DNA of 26,995 nt from Candidatus Saccharibacteria bacterium UBA3304 (GTDB lineage Bacteria; Patescibacteriota; Saccharimonadia; Saccharimonadales; Saccharimonadaceae). Under the pieces are notes generated by a model. It was given only the letters and a program-made list of their open reading frames with translations, had not been told where the DNA came from and searched no databases. Of this stretch, positions 7,854-14,674 are shown in pieces. A program made the position numbers and the translations under genes. Location of the stretch: contig DESW01000023.1 of assembly GCA_002361425.1 (NCBI GenBank), forward strand, positions 1 through 26,995. Direction: 5' to 3'. Each line of letters starts with the position of its first letter. Positions within the stretch are counted from its first letter, which is position 1.

Positions 7854-7915
7854 AACCGGGCGCATCCTCAAAAAGCAAAACACGAGTGTTTTGCTTTTAC
7901 TCGGATGCTACGGTT
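7854..7915. repeat. Long interrupted inverted repeat between divergent promoters
   Basis: Nested perfect arms: AACCG/CGGTT (7854-7858, 7911-7915), GCATCC/GGATGC (7862-7867, 7903-7908) and a 12-base arm AAAAGCAAAACA/TGTTTTGCTTTT (7871-7882, 7887-7898) around the loop CGAG. Together these are 23 paired bases per side. It lies between the start of the minus-strand MurF-like operon and the plus-strand promoter at 7935. It is not followed by a T-run on either strand, so it is not a standard terminator. It could be a regulatory hairpin, cruciform or small dispersed repeat. Confidence 0.75.
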
Positions 7916-7934
7916 ATACCATGTCCGTTATCTA

Positions 7935-7963
7935 TTGACTTTTTAAGCCGCTTGTGGTATAAT
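7935..7963 (+). promoter_or_regulatory. Near-consensus sigma70 promoter for the 155-residue hypothetical gene
   Basis: TTGACT (7935-7940), a 17-base spacer ending in TGG, then TATAAT (7958-7963). An inverted repeat ATAGTT/AACTAT (7962-7967, 7974-7979) overlaps the expected start site and could be an operator. The leader of about 43 bases ends in AGGAGGTG. Confidence 0.8.
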
Positions 7964-8012
7964 AGTTATATTGAACTATATGTCAAAGATCTTTTCCAGG
8001 AGGTGTATTTCT

Positions 8013-8480
8013 ATGGATAAACTGTTTCAGTATACGACTAAGTTAAATACCGTATACGATAAGACAATGTTCGCTAAATGGGTAAGGAGAATCATCGACA
8101 AACCCGAGCTTCTTGTCGTATTGTCAATCAATTTCGATTTCTACGACGAGATTTCTGAAGGCATATCAGAAATCAAGAAGGAGGACATCGAATTTTTCGA
8201 CACAAAGGCGGCTTACTGCCGTAATCTGATCAGCGGAGCGATTGATTCTGGCTGCCGTTTCTCTTTTAGTAACAAGTGTGCAAACCCAGTCACACTCGTA
8301 GATGTCTTTATTTACGATGGCGAATTAGAGAGGCAGCGTGACTTGCTCAATGACTATATCAGTGAGCTCACCACTTCAATCGACCATATGCTCTCATATG
8401 ATTTGCCATGCGAGCCGCAGCAGATGGCGCTTAATCTCGCTAAGGATTATCTTGAAATGCTTGATTACCTTGCGAAATAG
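8013..8480 (+). CDS. Hypothetical protein, 155 residues, in its own expression cassette
   Basis: I do not recognise this protein. It is soluble, mostly helical by composition, acidic in the middle (EISEGISEIKKEDIEFF) and again towards the end, with three Cys residues in the middle (AYCRNL, SGCRF, NKCAN) and one in LPCEP, but no clear metal motif. ATG 8013 is the start because a perfect AGGAGGTG lies at 7998-8005, 7 bases upstream; in-frame ATG and TTG codons further upstream lack a ribosome site. The gene has a near-consensus promoter (7935-7963) and a strong terminator (8498-8538), so it is transcribed alone, unlike most neighbours, which are packed into operons. That arrangement fits an accessory or regulated gene; no function can be proposed. 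Confidence 0.8.
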   Translation: MDKLFQYTTKLNTVYDKTMFAKWVRRIIDKPELLVVLSINFDFYDEISEGISEIKKEDIEFFDTKAAYCRNLISGAIDSGCRFSFSNKCANPVTLVDVFIYDGELERQRDLLNDYISELTTSIDHMLSYDLPCEPQQMALNLAKDYLEMLDYLAK

Positions 8481-8497
8481 CGCACGCCCCCCCAACC

Positions 8498-8538
8498 GGA
8501 GCCAACCACTCAACAGAGTGCGAGGCTCCCTTTTTATT
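8498..8538 (+). terminator. Rho-independent terminator after the 155-residue gene
   Basis: GGAGCC (8498-8503) pairs with GGCTCC (8524-8529), with an inner CACTC/GAGTG stem, followed by CTTTTTATT. The T-run leads directly into the -35 box of the next gene. Confidence 0.85.
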
Positions 8539-8565
8539 GACTTTTTCCCCGTTTTGTGATATAAT
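8537..8565 (+). promoter_or_regulatory. Sigma70 promoter for the 92-residue membrane protein and following genes
   Basis: TTGACT (8537-8542), 17 bases, TATAAT (8560-8565), with TGA giving an extended -10. The ATG at 8575 is 9 bases after the box, so the leader is at most about 3 bases. Confidence 0.8.
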
Positions 8566-8574
8566 GAAAGAGTT

Positions 8575-8853
8575 ATGAAAAGTGTGTTTGATTATTTTAT
8601 TGATCTCTATAAGCAGAATAAGCAAATCGTTTTGTTGACTTGGTGCTATTCGATTATTGCAATCGTTTTTGTTATGATTGCCGGCCTTATTGCCCTCATC
8701 AACCAGCCACTCGGCGTCGCCATTTTGATTGTTCCGCTCGTAGCGATTATTGCCCTCTGTATGAACATTGTCTTTTGGGCACTTATTCACCTTGCTATTA
8801 GCGAAAAAAGCGCAAAGAAAACCGAGAAGCCTGCTTCCAAATCTAAGAAGTAG
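8575..8853 (+). CDS. Small two-helix membrane protein with Lys-rich tail
   Basis: A 92-residue protein with two strong transmembrane helices (about residues 20-43 and 47-75) joined by a very short turn (NQP), a short amphipathic N-terminus and a basic, low-complexity C-terminal tail rich in Lys and Ser (SEKSAKKTEKPASKSKK). The hairpin layout places both ends on the same side, probably the cytoplasm because of the positive charges. No family is recognised. The gene begins almost at the predicted transcription start with no Shine-Dalgarno sequence, so it is probably translated from a leaderless or near-leaderless transcript. It is followed after 16 bases by the TrmH-like gene and probably co-transcribed. 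Confidence 0.8.
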   Translation: MKSVFDYFIDLYKQNKQIVLLTWCYSIIAIVFVMIAGLIALINQPLGVAILIVPLVAIIALCMNIVFWALIHLAISEKSAKKTEKPASKSKK

Positions 8854-8869
8854 TTGCTAGACTACTCTT

Positions 8870-9418
8870 ATGGACGCGAGCACAGACACACGTAATCTTG
8901 TAGATAAATTCAAAGGCCTCCCAAACGAGGAGATTATTGCCGAGCTCGACAAATCTCGCATTCCGCTCGAAATCGCCATCGAAAACTTGGCGCATGATTT
9001 TAATATCGGCACCGTCGTGCGTAACGCGAACGCTTTTAACGTTGCGCGCGTACATATTATCGGCAAGCGCAAATATAACCGTCGCGGCGCGATGGTAACC
9101 GATAAATACCTCCATATCGATCATTTTGCTACCGTTGAAGAATTCATAGCCGACGCTCATGCGCGCGGGATGAAAGTTGTTGCCGTCGACAATAATCGCC
9201 CAGAATCTAAGCCACTCGCAAGCACCGAACTCGTGCCAAATTCTATCCTAGTATTCGGTTCCGAATCGGATGGAATTTCGCAGGAGTTACTCGACGCGGC
9301 TGACCAGGCATTTTATATCGAGCAGCTCGGCTCAACGCGTTCAATTAATGTAGGCTGCGCTTCTGCTATCGCGATGTATGAAGCAGTACGCCGCTTGGGG
9401 CTTTTGCCAGATGCGTAA
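8870..9418 (+). CDS. TrmH/SpoU-family RNA 2'-O-methyltransferase
   Basis: SPOUT-class enzyme that methylates ribose 2'-OH in tRNA or rRNA with S-adenosylmethionine. The 182-residue protein has all three SpoU motifs: motif 1 NIGTVVRNANAF (45-56) with the catalytic-type Arg, motif 2 VFGSESDGIS (128-137) and motif 3 QLGSTRSINVGCASAIAMYE (152-171), which form the trefoil knot. It lacks the extra N-terminal L30e-like domain of 23S rRNA RlmB, so it is closer to the short TrmH or TrmL type. The exact target nucleotide cannot be told. Its 3' end overlaps the next gene by 8 bases (9411-9418). A weak TGCTAGACT box lies 6 bases before the ATG, but read-through from 8575 is equally likely. Confidence 0.88.
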   Translation: MDASTDTRNLVDKFKGLPNEEIIAELDKSRIPLEIAIENLAHDFNIGTVVRNANAFNVARVHIIGKRKYNRRGAMVTDKYLHIDHFATVEEFIADAHARGMKVVAVDNNRPESKPLASTELVPNSILVFGSESDGISQELLDAADQAFYIEQLGSTRSINVGCASAIAMYEAVRRLGLLPDA

Positions 9419-9971
9419 ATATCAACTTTCTCAGCATTTCCTTCGCGGACCAAAACTCGCAGGCTTTTTGATTGGCCATAGTAATATCAAGAAGCGCGAT
9501 ACCGTGCTCGATATCGGTGCTGGTTCCGGTGTGATTACCGCCGCACTTTCGCGTCGCTGCAAACAGGTAATTGCCATCGAGCCAGACCACGACACCGCCG
9601 AGTTGCTACGCAAAAACGTTAGCAAATGCGAGAATGTAAAGATTATTGAGCAGGACTTTCTCGAAATGGAATTGCCAGAGGGTGAATATAAGGTTTTCGC
9701 CAACCCACCATTCCATCTTAGCTCCGCAATCCTCCATAAGCTAAACGAGGCCGAGAATCCGCCAAAAGCAATTTATTTAATTCTACAGAAGCAGTTCGCG
9801 CTGAAGTTGCTCAATAACGACCGCCATTACACTTCGCAGCTTGGCAAACAGCTTTTCGTGCACTACGCGCCGCGCATTCGTTTGCCAATGAAGCCAGAAT
9901 ACTTTACGCCGCCGCCAGCCGTGCCTTGCGTTCTACTTGAACTTAAGCGCCGCGACGATGAGGTAAAATAG
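9411..9971 (+). CDS. Erm/KsgA-type rRNA adenine dimethyltransferase lacking the C-terminal domain
   Basis: S-adenosylmethionine-dependent rRNA adenine N6-methyltransferase, 186 residues. Visible: SQHFLR near the N-terminus (motif X, as in SQNFL), DIGAGSG at 34-40 (motif I), EPD at 57-59 (motif II), NPPF at 98-101 (motif IV, N-x-P-F/Y) and YFTPPPAVPCVLLELKRR at the end. KsgA is about 270 residues and most Erm about 245; this one stops right after the Rossmann domain, so the small helical C-terminal domain is missing, as known for Erm(37) of mycobacteria. The second residue of motif IV is Pro where KsgA and Erm have Leu or Ile. It could target 23S A2058 or the 16S 3'-end adenines. The ATG overlaps the trmH-like stop; earlier in-frame codons would lie deep inside that gene. 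Confidence 0.82.
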   Translation: MRKYQLSQHFLRGPKLAGFLIGHSNIKKRDTVLDIGAGSGVITAALSRRCKQVIAIEPDHDTAELLRKNVSKCENVKIIEQDFLEMELPEGEYKVFANPPFHLSSAILHKLNEAENPPKAIYLILQKQFALKLLNNDRHYTSQLGKQLFVHYAPRIRLPMKPEYFTPPPAVPCVLLELKRRDDEVK

Positions 9972-9976
9972 AATAC

Positions 9977-10672
9977 ATGAAAGAGCAATTAATCGCCGAG
10001 TTTGATAAGCATATCAACCACGAACGCATCGAGGCGACCGCGCATTTCTTCGGTATTTGCCCGGGCGGCTACGGCGAGGGCGATATTTTGCTCGGCCTGC
10101 CAGTGCCAACTGCGCGCAAAATTGCTCTAGAATACAAGAATATGCCGGAGGATGAGATTGTAGAGCTCTTACATTCCAAGGTCCACGAGCATCGTTTTGC
10201 GGCGCTAGAAATCTTGGTTGCGCAGTACAAGAAAAATCCTGAGCGCAGCCGCCGAATTCTCTTAGAGAACATCGAAGCAGCCAATAACTGGGATCTTATC
10301 GACGTAATCACCTGGAAAATTCTCGGTATGTGGGCGCTCGAGCATCATGATGAGAAAATCTTTCATGAATTCGCAAAGAGCAACAATCTCTGGAAGCGTC
10401 GCATCGCAGTCGTAAGTTATATGGCATTTTATCGCCATGGCGTGTTGGGCGATGGTCCAGAAATCATCGAGCAACTGCTCGGCGACAAAGAGCCACTCAT
10501 TCATAAAGCCTGCGGCTGGATGTTGCGCGAAATCTATTGGCGCGTTGACGAACATTTTGTCGAATCATTTATTATCGATCACTATAAACAGATGTCGCGC
10601 ACGACTTTGCGCTACGCGATTGAGCGCATGCCGGAGCCACAGCGCAAACAGTTCCTGAAAGGAGAATTCTGA
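9977..10672 (+). CDS. AlkD-like DNA alkylation repair glycosylase
   Basis: HEAT-like-repeat DNA glycosylase of the AlkC/AlkD superfamily, which removes positively charged N3- and N7-alkylpurines without flipping the base. The 231-residue protein (usual about 235) is all-helical. The catalytic pair is visible in NNWDLIDV: Trp105 and Asp109 match Trp109 and Asp113 of Bacillus cereus AlkD. The basic LWKRRIAVVS (138-147) matches the DNA-contacting Arg148 region, and KACGWMLREIYW is the typical last repeat. The start is ATG 9977, 5 bases after the upstream stop, with TAAAAT at 9964-9969 giving a possible leaderless promoter. The stop overlaps the next gene as TGATG. Confidence 0.9.
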   Translation: MKEQLIAEFDKHINHERIEATAHFFGICPGGYGEGDILLGLPVPTARKIALEYKNMPEDEIVELLHSKVHEHRFAALEILVAQYKKNPERSRRILLENIEAANNWDLIDVITWKILGMWALEHHDEKIFHEFAKSNNLWKRRIAVVSYMAFYRHGVLGDGPEIIEQLLGDKEPLIHKACGWMLREIYWRVDEHFVESFIIDHYKQMSRTTLRYAIERMPEPQRKQFLKGEF

Positions 10673-10881
10673 TGTCCCGCCAAAGAAAACCACTTCCCTA
10701 CGAGCCGGAAAAATGCTGGGTAAATGACAAGCACAAGATTTGCTATCCAGACAAGGAAACCGCCGAGGATTCCGCAAGACTAGTCGAATTCGAGCACGGC
10801 CTACCGGTCAACTCGCTCAGCGTCTATAAATGCGAATACGGCAATCACTGGCATTTAGCCAACAAAAAATCCCCGAATTAA
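10672..10881 (+). CDS. Small protein, 69 residues, WHL-type C-terminus
   Basis: The protein ends with YKCEYGNHWHLANKK, resembling small phage and Patescibacteria proteins whose C-terminus reads YxCxxCxxWHL. The second Cys of that half zinc-ribbon is Gly here, so metal binding by that motif is doubtful. The first part (KHKICYPDKETAEDSARLVEFEHG) forms a predicted beta-helix unit. The function is unknown. ATG 10672 overlaps the AlkD stop by one base, so the two are translationally coupled. The stop codon lies inside the hairpin that terminates the convergent CotH/lectin gene. Confidence 0.72.
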   Translation: MSRQRKPLPYEPEKCWVNDKHKICYPDKETAEDSARLVEFEHGLPVNSLSVYKCEYGNHWHLANKKSPN

Positions 10882-10886
10882 TCGGG
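10865..10886 (-). terminator. Terminator of the CotH/lectin gene, overlapping the end of the 69-residue gene
   Basis: On the minus strand CCCGA, a 5-base loop and TCGGG are followed by GATTTTTT. The hairpin starts 2 bases after the CotH/lectin stop codon. It is short (5 bp) but has a good U-tract. Confidence 0.65.
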
Positions 10887-10888
10887 AA

Positions 10889-13138
10889 TTATTCGTTATC
10901 TATCCTTTCAAATACCCATTTTTGAGCACCAGTATTATTAGATTCATATAATTGAATATTGCTGCCATTGCACATATTGCCACCACTAACATCGAGCACA
11001 TATTCAATATCTAGTGCGGAAACTAATGTGACTGTATTATCTTCATTCTTAATGGCTACCCACTTTTGAGACTTAGTGTCGTTCGATTCATATTGTTGGA
11101 TATTAGTACCCAACTTCGTTTCGCCTCCAGATACGTCAATCGGTTTGCTTGATCCGATATTAGCCACCGTGACATATCCGTCTTCGTCGTGCGAAATTCG
11201 CCATTTTTGCGCCACTGTATTATTCGAGCTATATAATTGAATATTTGCGCGAGAACGATTCGAACCGCCCTGAACATCCAATACATAGTTGTTGTTTAGG
11301 GACGAGCGTATGACATAGTCGCCATCGGCTAAAGTGCTCATATTACTCTTAGCTAATTTAGTCATGTCGGCGATTATCGCTTTCCATTTTTGCGCCTTAG
11401 TATTATTTACTGTATATTGCCAAACGTTAACACCACTTCTACCATTGCCGTCTGCAACGTCTAGTGCTTTGCCGCTTCCGTTATTAACGAACGTAATACT
11501 TCCATCACCGCCACTAATAATCCACCATTGTTGCGCCACAGTTCCATTACGCTCATATTGTTGAACATTTGCTCCGTCCGAAAGGCTGCCTAGTGATACG
11601 TCAACTACCTTGCCGGAACCAACATTAATAATTTCATATGTGCCATTAGATTGTTTTTTAAACGTAAAACGCTGAGCAATCGTCTTGTTGCGGCTCCATA
11701 TTTGCAAATTAGCACCAGAGCTCGATGATGCCCCGGAAATATCGAGTGCGAGGTTTTTGTTAAGCGATGATGTAATTGTGTATTCCTGCTCTTCATCAAA
11801 ATCTACAGTTGGAGCCGATATAGGTTCTATACTAAGCGCCTGCCCGTAAGTATCAACATCTAGCTCCGTCATCTTACTAAGCTTAGCATCTAAGACGAGA
11901 CCGTTATGCTTAGAGAATAGATAATACTTCCCATTGGCGTCTTTCGAGATAAACCAGCGCTGAACGGACGACCCGTTCCACGGATACCATTGAGCCGTAG
12001 CTCCTATTTCGGCACTGCCTCCGAGAATATCTAAAACTTTCCAGGTTTTAGTTTGAGTTATACGATAACTTCCGTCGAAATTCTTCTGCAATAAAACGCT
12101 AGAATCTAGATTGTTTATCTTATAAAAGCCGTCCTCTATGTCGGTCTTTTTGCCATACAGTAGGTTCATATAATCAAAACGGCTAGAGATCCAGCTCTTT
12201 AGCTTACCTGTATATGTATCAAAATCTTTTTTAATCCATTTTGCGTTATCAGCCACAGCTGCATTGCGGATTTCATTAGCCGTAGTGTCTATATAGCCGA
12301 TAATCGTATTTTTCTGCGCCGATAGTTTCGTATTGAATAGATTAGTAACAAGAGACTGAAACTCCGGAAGCTCGCTAAGCTTCATATATACCTTGCTGTA
12401 CCCTTTATGCTCTAGCTCTGCCGACCGCGACCAAGAATAACTATAGCTGTTATGGTTACCCCATGAGTTTCCGTATGCAATATCAAAGTCCCAAATAGGG
12501 CCAGCATGTATCTTATCTGCAGCGCCATCTTTATAAAAATAGCAGCTCGTAAGATACGCGTCAGGGTTAGATGTTAGCTCGGATAGTAGATAATACTGCG
12601 CGAATGACTCCACGTCAATGAGCGATTCTATAGCCGGCCAATCTTTATTGTCTAGAGCTTCTTCGAACGCATTATATGCGACGCGAAAATGCTGCATACT
12701 ACTTTTTCCGTCATCGCTATTTGAATCTTTTACGCTAAGACGATCATGCCCGTTCGATATAAAATACTCATCGTCAGGCTTATAGTAGTTATCTAGCTCC
12801 ATCACTACACCTTCAGGGTCTTTTAGGTCTATACGCTTACCACCAATCTCATTTTTGGTCGTCAAAAGATATAGGCCTCGATAGTCGTCGTCTATATATA
12901 GATTCACATATTTACCCTTTGGGGGATATTTTTCACCAATCAGATCGGCCAAATAAAATGCCAGCTCATTTCGCATATGCGAAGCATCTCTATAATCGGC
13001 TAGAAGAATATATTTCTTTGATTTGCCTAAGTCTAGTAGCGAAGTTTTACTATCTAGCTTTATCTGATATGGGCGTTTTGGCATTCCCCACGTTGAGTTT
13101 CCGCGCCCTTTTATTTCTACATTCTGAAAATTCGTCAC
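10889..13138 (-). CDS. CotH-kinase / ricin-lectin secreted protein, main body (out of frame with its signal peptide)
   Basis: The body has 749 codons from GTG 13138. It opens with a CotH-like kinase domain (about 1-330): EIKGRGNSTWG, then YILLADYRDASHMRNELAF, NPDAYLTSCYFY, and GPIWDFDIAYGNSWGN, the metal-binding motif of CotH kinases. A linker with one ricin-like repeat (SSVQRWF, about 390) follows, then two beta-trefoil lectin units built of six repeats with QRF, QQW, QKW, QKW, QKW and QKW motifs, ending at QKWVFERIDNE. CotH proteins phosphorylate secreted proteins, and ricin-type lectins bind sugars. The reading frame continues upstream of GTG 13138 as LNGD and into a CT repeat, where it is out of frame with a signal peptide encoded just upstream. 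With one CT unit fewer the joined protein would be 818 residues. The stretch is more AT-rich than neighbouring genes, which may indicate transfer. Confidence 0.85.
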   Translation of the reverse strand: MTNFQNVEIKGRGNSTWGMPKRPYQIKLDSKTSLLDLGKSKKYILLADYRDASHMRNELAFYLADLIGEKYPPKGKYVNLYIDDDYRGLYLLTTKNEIGGKRIDLKDPEGVVMELDNYYKPDDEYFISNGHDRLSVKDSNSDDGKSSMQHFRVAYNAFEEALDNKDWPAIESLIDVESFAQYYLLSELTSNPDAYLTSCYFYKDGAADKIHAGPIWDFDIAYGNSWGNHNSYSYSWSRSAELEHKGYSKVYMKLSELPEFQSLVTNLFNTKLSAQKNTIIGYIDTTANEIRNAAVADNAKWIKKDFDTYTGKLKSWISSRFDYMNLLYGKKTDIEDGFYKINNLDSSVLLQKNFDGSYRITQTKTWKVLDILGGSAEIGATAQWYPWNGSSVQRWFISKDANGKYYLFSKHNGLVLDAKLSKMTELDVDTYGQALSIEPISAPTVDFDEEQEYTITSSLNKNLALDISGASSSSGANLQIWSRNKTIAQRFTFKKQSNGTYEIINVGSGKVVDVSLGSLSDGANVQQYERNGTVAQQWWIISGGDGSITFVNNGSGKALDVADGNGRSGVNVWQYTVNNTKAQKWKAIIADMTKLAKSNMSTLADGDYVIRSSLNNNYVLDVQGGSNRSRANIQLYSSNNTVAQKWRISHDEDGYVTVANIGSSKPIDVSGGETKLGTNIQQYESNDTKSQKWVAIKNEDNTVTLVSALDIEYVLDVSGGNMCNGSNIQLYESNNTGAQKWVFERIDNE

Positions 13139-13347
13139 ATCACCATTAAGAGAGAGAGAGAGAGAGAATTTCCGCCGTATTTAAGGTCTTTACTATGGCT
13201 CTCTATATAGTCAAGCGAAACATCATTTAGAGACAATCTCAGCTCTGGCAATACTGCATTTTGATCTTCGGCCGAGACGTAGGCACCCGTTGCAATCGTC
13301 AACAATAAGCTAATACTTACAAAAATGCCGATATGCTTAAGCTTCAT
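13135..13347 (-). CDS. Signal-peptide leader of the CotH/lectin protein, frameshifted at a CT repeat
   Basis: This 70-codon frame encodes a clear Sec signal peptide: MKLK, a hydrophobic core IGIFVSISLLLTIATGAY, and a signal-peptidase site after VSA (residue 26). A mature N-terminus follows (LPELRLSLNDVSLDYIESH, then DLKYGGN), as expected just before a CotH domain. The frame enters the (CT)9 tract as SLSLSL, misses the CotH frame and stops at TGA 13137-13135. So in this sequence the exported full-length protein is not made unless the frame slips. A TGCTAACAT box ends 6 bases before ATG 13347, allowing leaderless transcription. The start codon lies in the loop of the hairpin at 13326-13370. Confidence 0.82.
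   Translation of the reverse strand: MKLKHIGIFVSISLLLTIATGAYVSAEDQNAVLPELRLSLNDVSLDYIESHSKDLKYGGNSLSLSLLMVM
13149..13167 (-). repeat. (CT)9 dinucleotide tract controlling the CotH/lectin reading frame
   Basis: The plus strand has nine AG units plus one A (13149-13167). On the coding strand this is T(CT)9, encoding Ser-Leu repeats. With 9 units the signal peptide and body are out of frame; 8 units (or 11) would join them as GGN-SLSLSL-NGDVTNF. A dinucleotide tract inside the 5' part of a secreted-protein gene is the standard layout of a slipped-strand phase switch. Confidence 0.85.
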
Positions 13348-13370
13348 ATTTTCATGTTAGCATATCGGCA
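13321..13370 (-). terminator. Perfect 12-bp stem with U-tract: likely trigger-factor terminator enclosing the CotH/lectin start codon
   Basis: TGCCGATATGCT (13326-13337) and AGCATATCGGCA (13359-13370) are perfect inverted copies separated by 21 bases. On the minus strand the stem is followed by TTTTT (13325-13321). It lies 20 bases after the tig stop codon. The loop holds ATG 13347 of the signal-peptide gene, and the 3' arm is codons 4-8 of that gene. Confidence 0.7.
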
Positions 13371-13389
13371 ATTTTAGGAAAAGATTTAA

Positions 13390-14667
13390 TTATTTGCGGT
13401 TGAGTTTTACGAGCTCATCCATAGTCTTATTGATGCGGATGCGATTCTTGATAGAAGCAACTGCTTCTGGAGTCTGCAAATCTGCGAGCATTTCTGGGCT
13501 CTTTGTGTAGACGTGCTGGAGCTCAGCAACCTGCTGTTCAACTTCTTTATCAGAAATCTTGATGCCAAGTTCTTCACCGAGCTTAGCGATGATAATGTGG
13601 CCGAGAACGCGATTCTCTGCTGCAGACTTAACATCTTTCTCCCAAGCTTCTTTGGTCTGCTTAGTGTGCTCAAGATATTCATCAAGGTTAGTACCGCGAG
13701 CCTGGAGGTTGCGGAGAATGTCTTCACGAATAAGCTTAGCCTGTTCTTCTACGAGAGCTTCTGGAGCGTCGGTCTTAGAAGCCTTAACGAGCTCGTCGAG
13801 CAAGTCGTCTTTGTAAGCTTCGTCAGCACGCTGCTCTGCCTGAGCGGTAAGATTCTTCTTGATATCTTCTTTGAGCTCTTTGAGAGTTGCAAATGCGCCA
13901 GTCTTCTTAGCGAGTTCGTCGTCAATCTTTGGAGTCTCAATCTCGTTAACCTGTTTCAAAAGAACCTCGAAGACAACGCTAGCGCCTGCGAGCTCTTTAG
14001 AATGATACTCTTTAGGGAATTTGAGCTTAAGATCAAACTTATCGCCTGGCTCGTGACTAACAACACCATCCTCGAAACCTGGAATAAACTGACCAGAACC
14101 GAGCTTGAGCTTGTAATCCTTTGCGGAACCGCCGTCAAATGCGACGTCATCCTTCTTGCCAACGAAGTCGATAATAACTTCATCACCAAGCTTTGCAGCA
14201 CGCTTAACAGCCTTGCTCTCAGCGTAGCTCTCAGCGATGCGATTAAGAACATCGTCAACATCCTTAGCTTCAACCTTTGGCGCATTGTATTTAGCCTTGA
14301 GGTGCTTATAATCGGCAAGCTTAACCTCTGGCATAATGTCGGAAGAAATCGTAACCTCAGCCATCTCACCTGGGACGAATTTCTTGATATCGACGCTAGG
14401 TGCAGAAATTGGCTGAACCTTTGCTTCGGTATAAATCTTTGGGATAGCTTCGCGAACCATCACATCGAGGGTTTCCATTGCAAGCTGATTTGGATCAACA
14501 TGCTGCTCAACAACGTTTGCTGGAGCTTTGCCATTGCGGAAACCGGGAATTTTTACATTGCGCGCAAGACGTGCCAAGGCTTTGAGGCGCGCAGGTTCAA
14601 AATCCTTGCTGGTGAACTCAACGTCAAAAGAGACGGAGGTCTTTTTCTTATTCGTAGTAAATTTCAT
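13390..14667 (-). CDS. tig: Trigger factor, ribosome-associated chaperone
   Basis: Trigger factor sits at the ribosome exit tunnel through L23 and shields new chains. The 425-residue protein (usual about 430) has the ribosome-binding domain with the signature NVKIPGFRNGKAP (37-49), an FKBP-type PPIase domain at about 155-250 (GDEVIIDFVGKKDDVAFDGG, then PGFEDGVVSHEPGD and FEVLLKQVNEIETP), and a long helical chaperone domain to the end. A TATAAT preceded by TGG ends 7 bases before ATG 14667 and no Shine-Dalgarno sequence is present, so the message is probably leaderless. The gene is followed by a 12-bp stem-and-U-tract terminator that overlaps the start of the CotH/lectin gene. ClpP and ClpX, frequent neighbours of tig, are absent here. 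Confidence 0.96.
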   Translation of the reverse strand: MKFTTNKKKTSVSFDVEFTSKDFEPARLKALARLARNVKIPGFRNGKAPANVVEQHVDPNQLAMETLDVMVREAIPKIYTEAKVQPISAPSVDIKKFVPGEMAEVTISSDIMPEVKLADYKHLKAKYNAPKVEAKDVDDVLNRIAESYAESKAVKRAAKLGDEVIIDFVGKKDDVAFDGGSAKDYKLKLGSGQFIPGFEDGVVSHEPGDKFDLKLKFPKEYHSKELAGASVVFEVLLKQVNEIETPKIDDELAKKTGAFATLKELKEDIKKNLTAQAEQRADEAYKDDLLDELVKASKTDAPEALVEEQAKLIREDILRNLQARGTNLDEYLEHTKQTKEAWEKDVKSAAENRVLGHIIIAKLGEELGIKISDKEVEQQVAELQHVYTKSPEMLADLQTPEAVASIKNRIRINKTMDELVKLNRK

Positions 14668-14674
14668 GATGTAA

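Noticed and set aside
7985..7994. 10-base palindrome AAAGATCTTT in the leader of the 155-residue gene
   Set aside because: Short AT-rich palindromes are expected by chance; the ATAGTT/AACTAT repeat at the start site is a better operator candidate.
8487..8493. C7 homopolymer as a second possible phase-variation tract
   Set aside because: It lies after the stop codon of the 155-residue gene and before its terminator, so a length change would not alter any reading frame.
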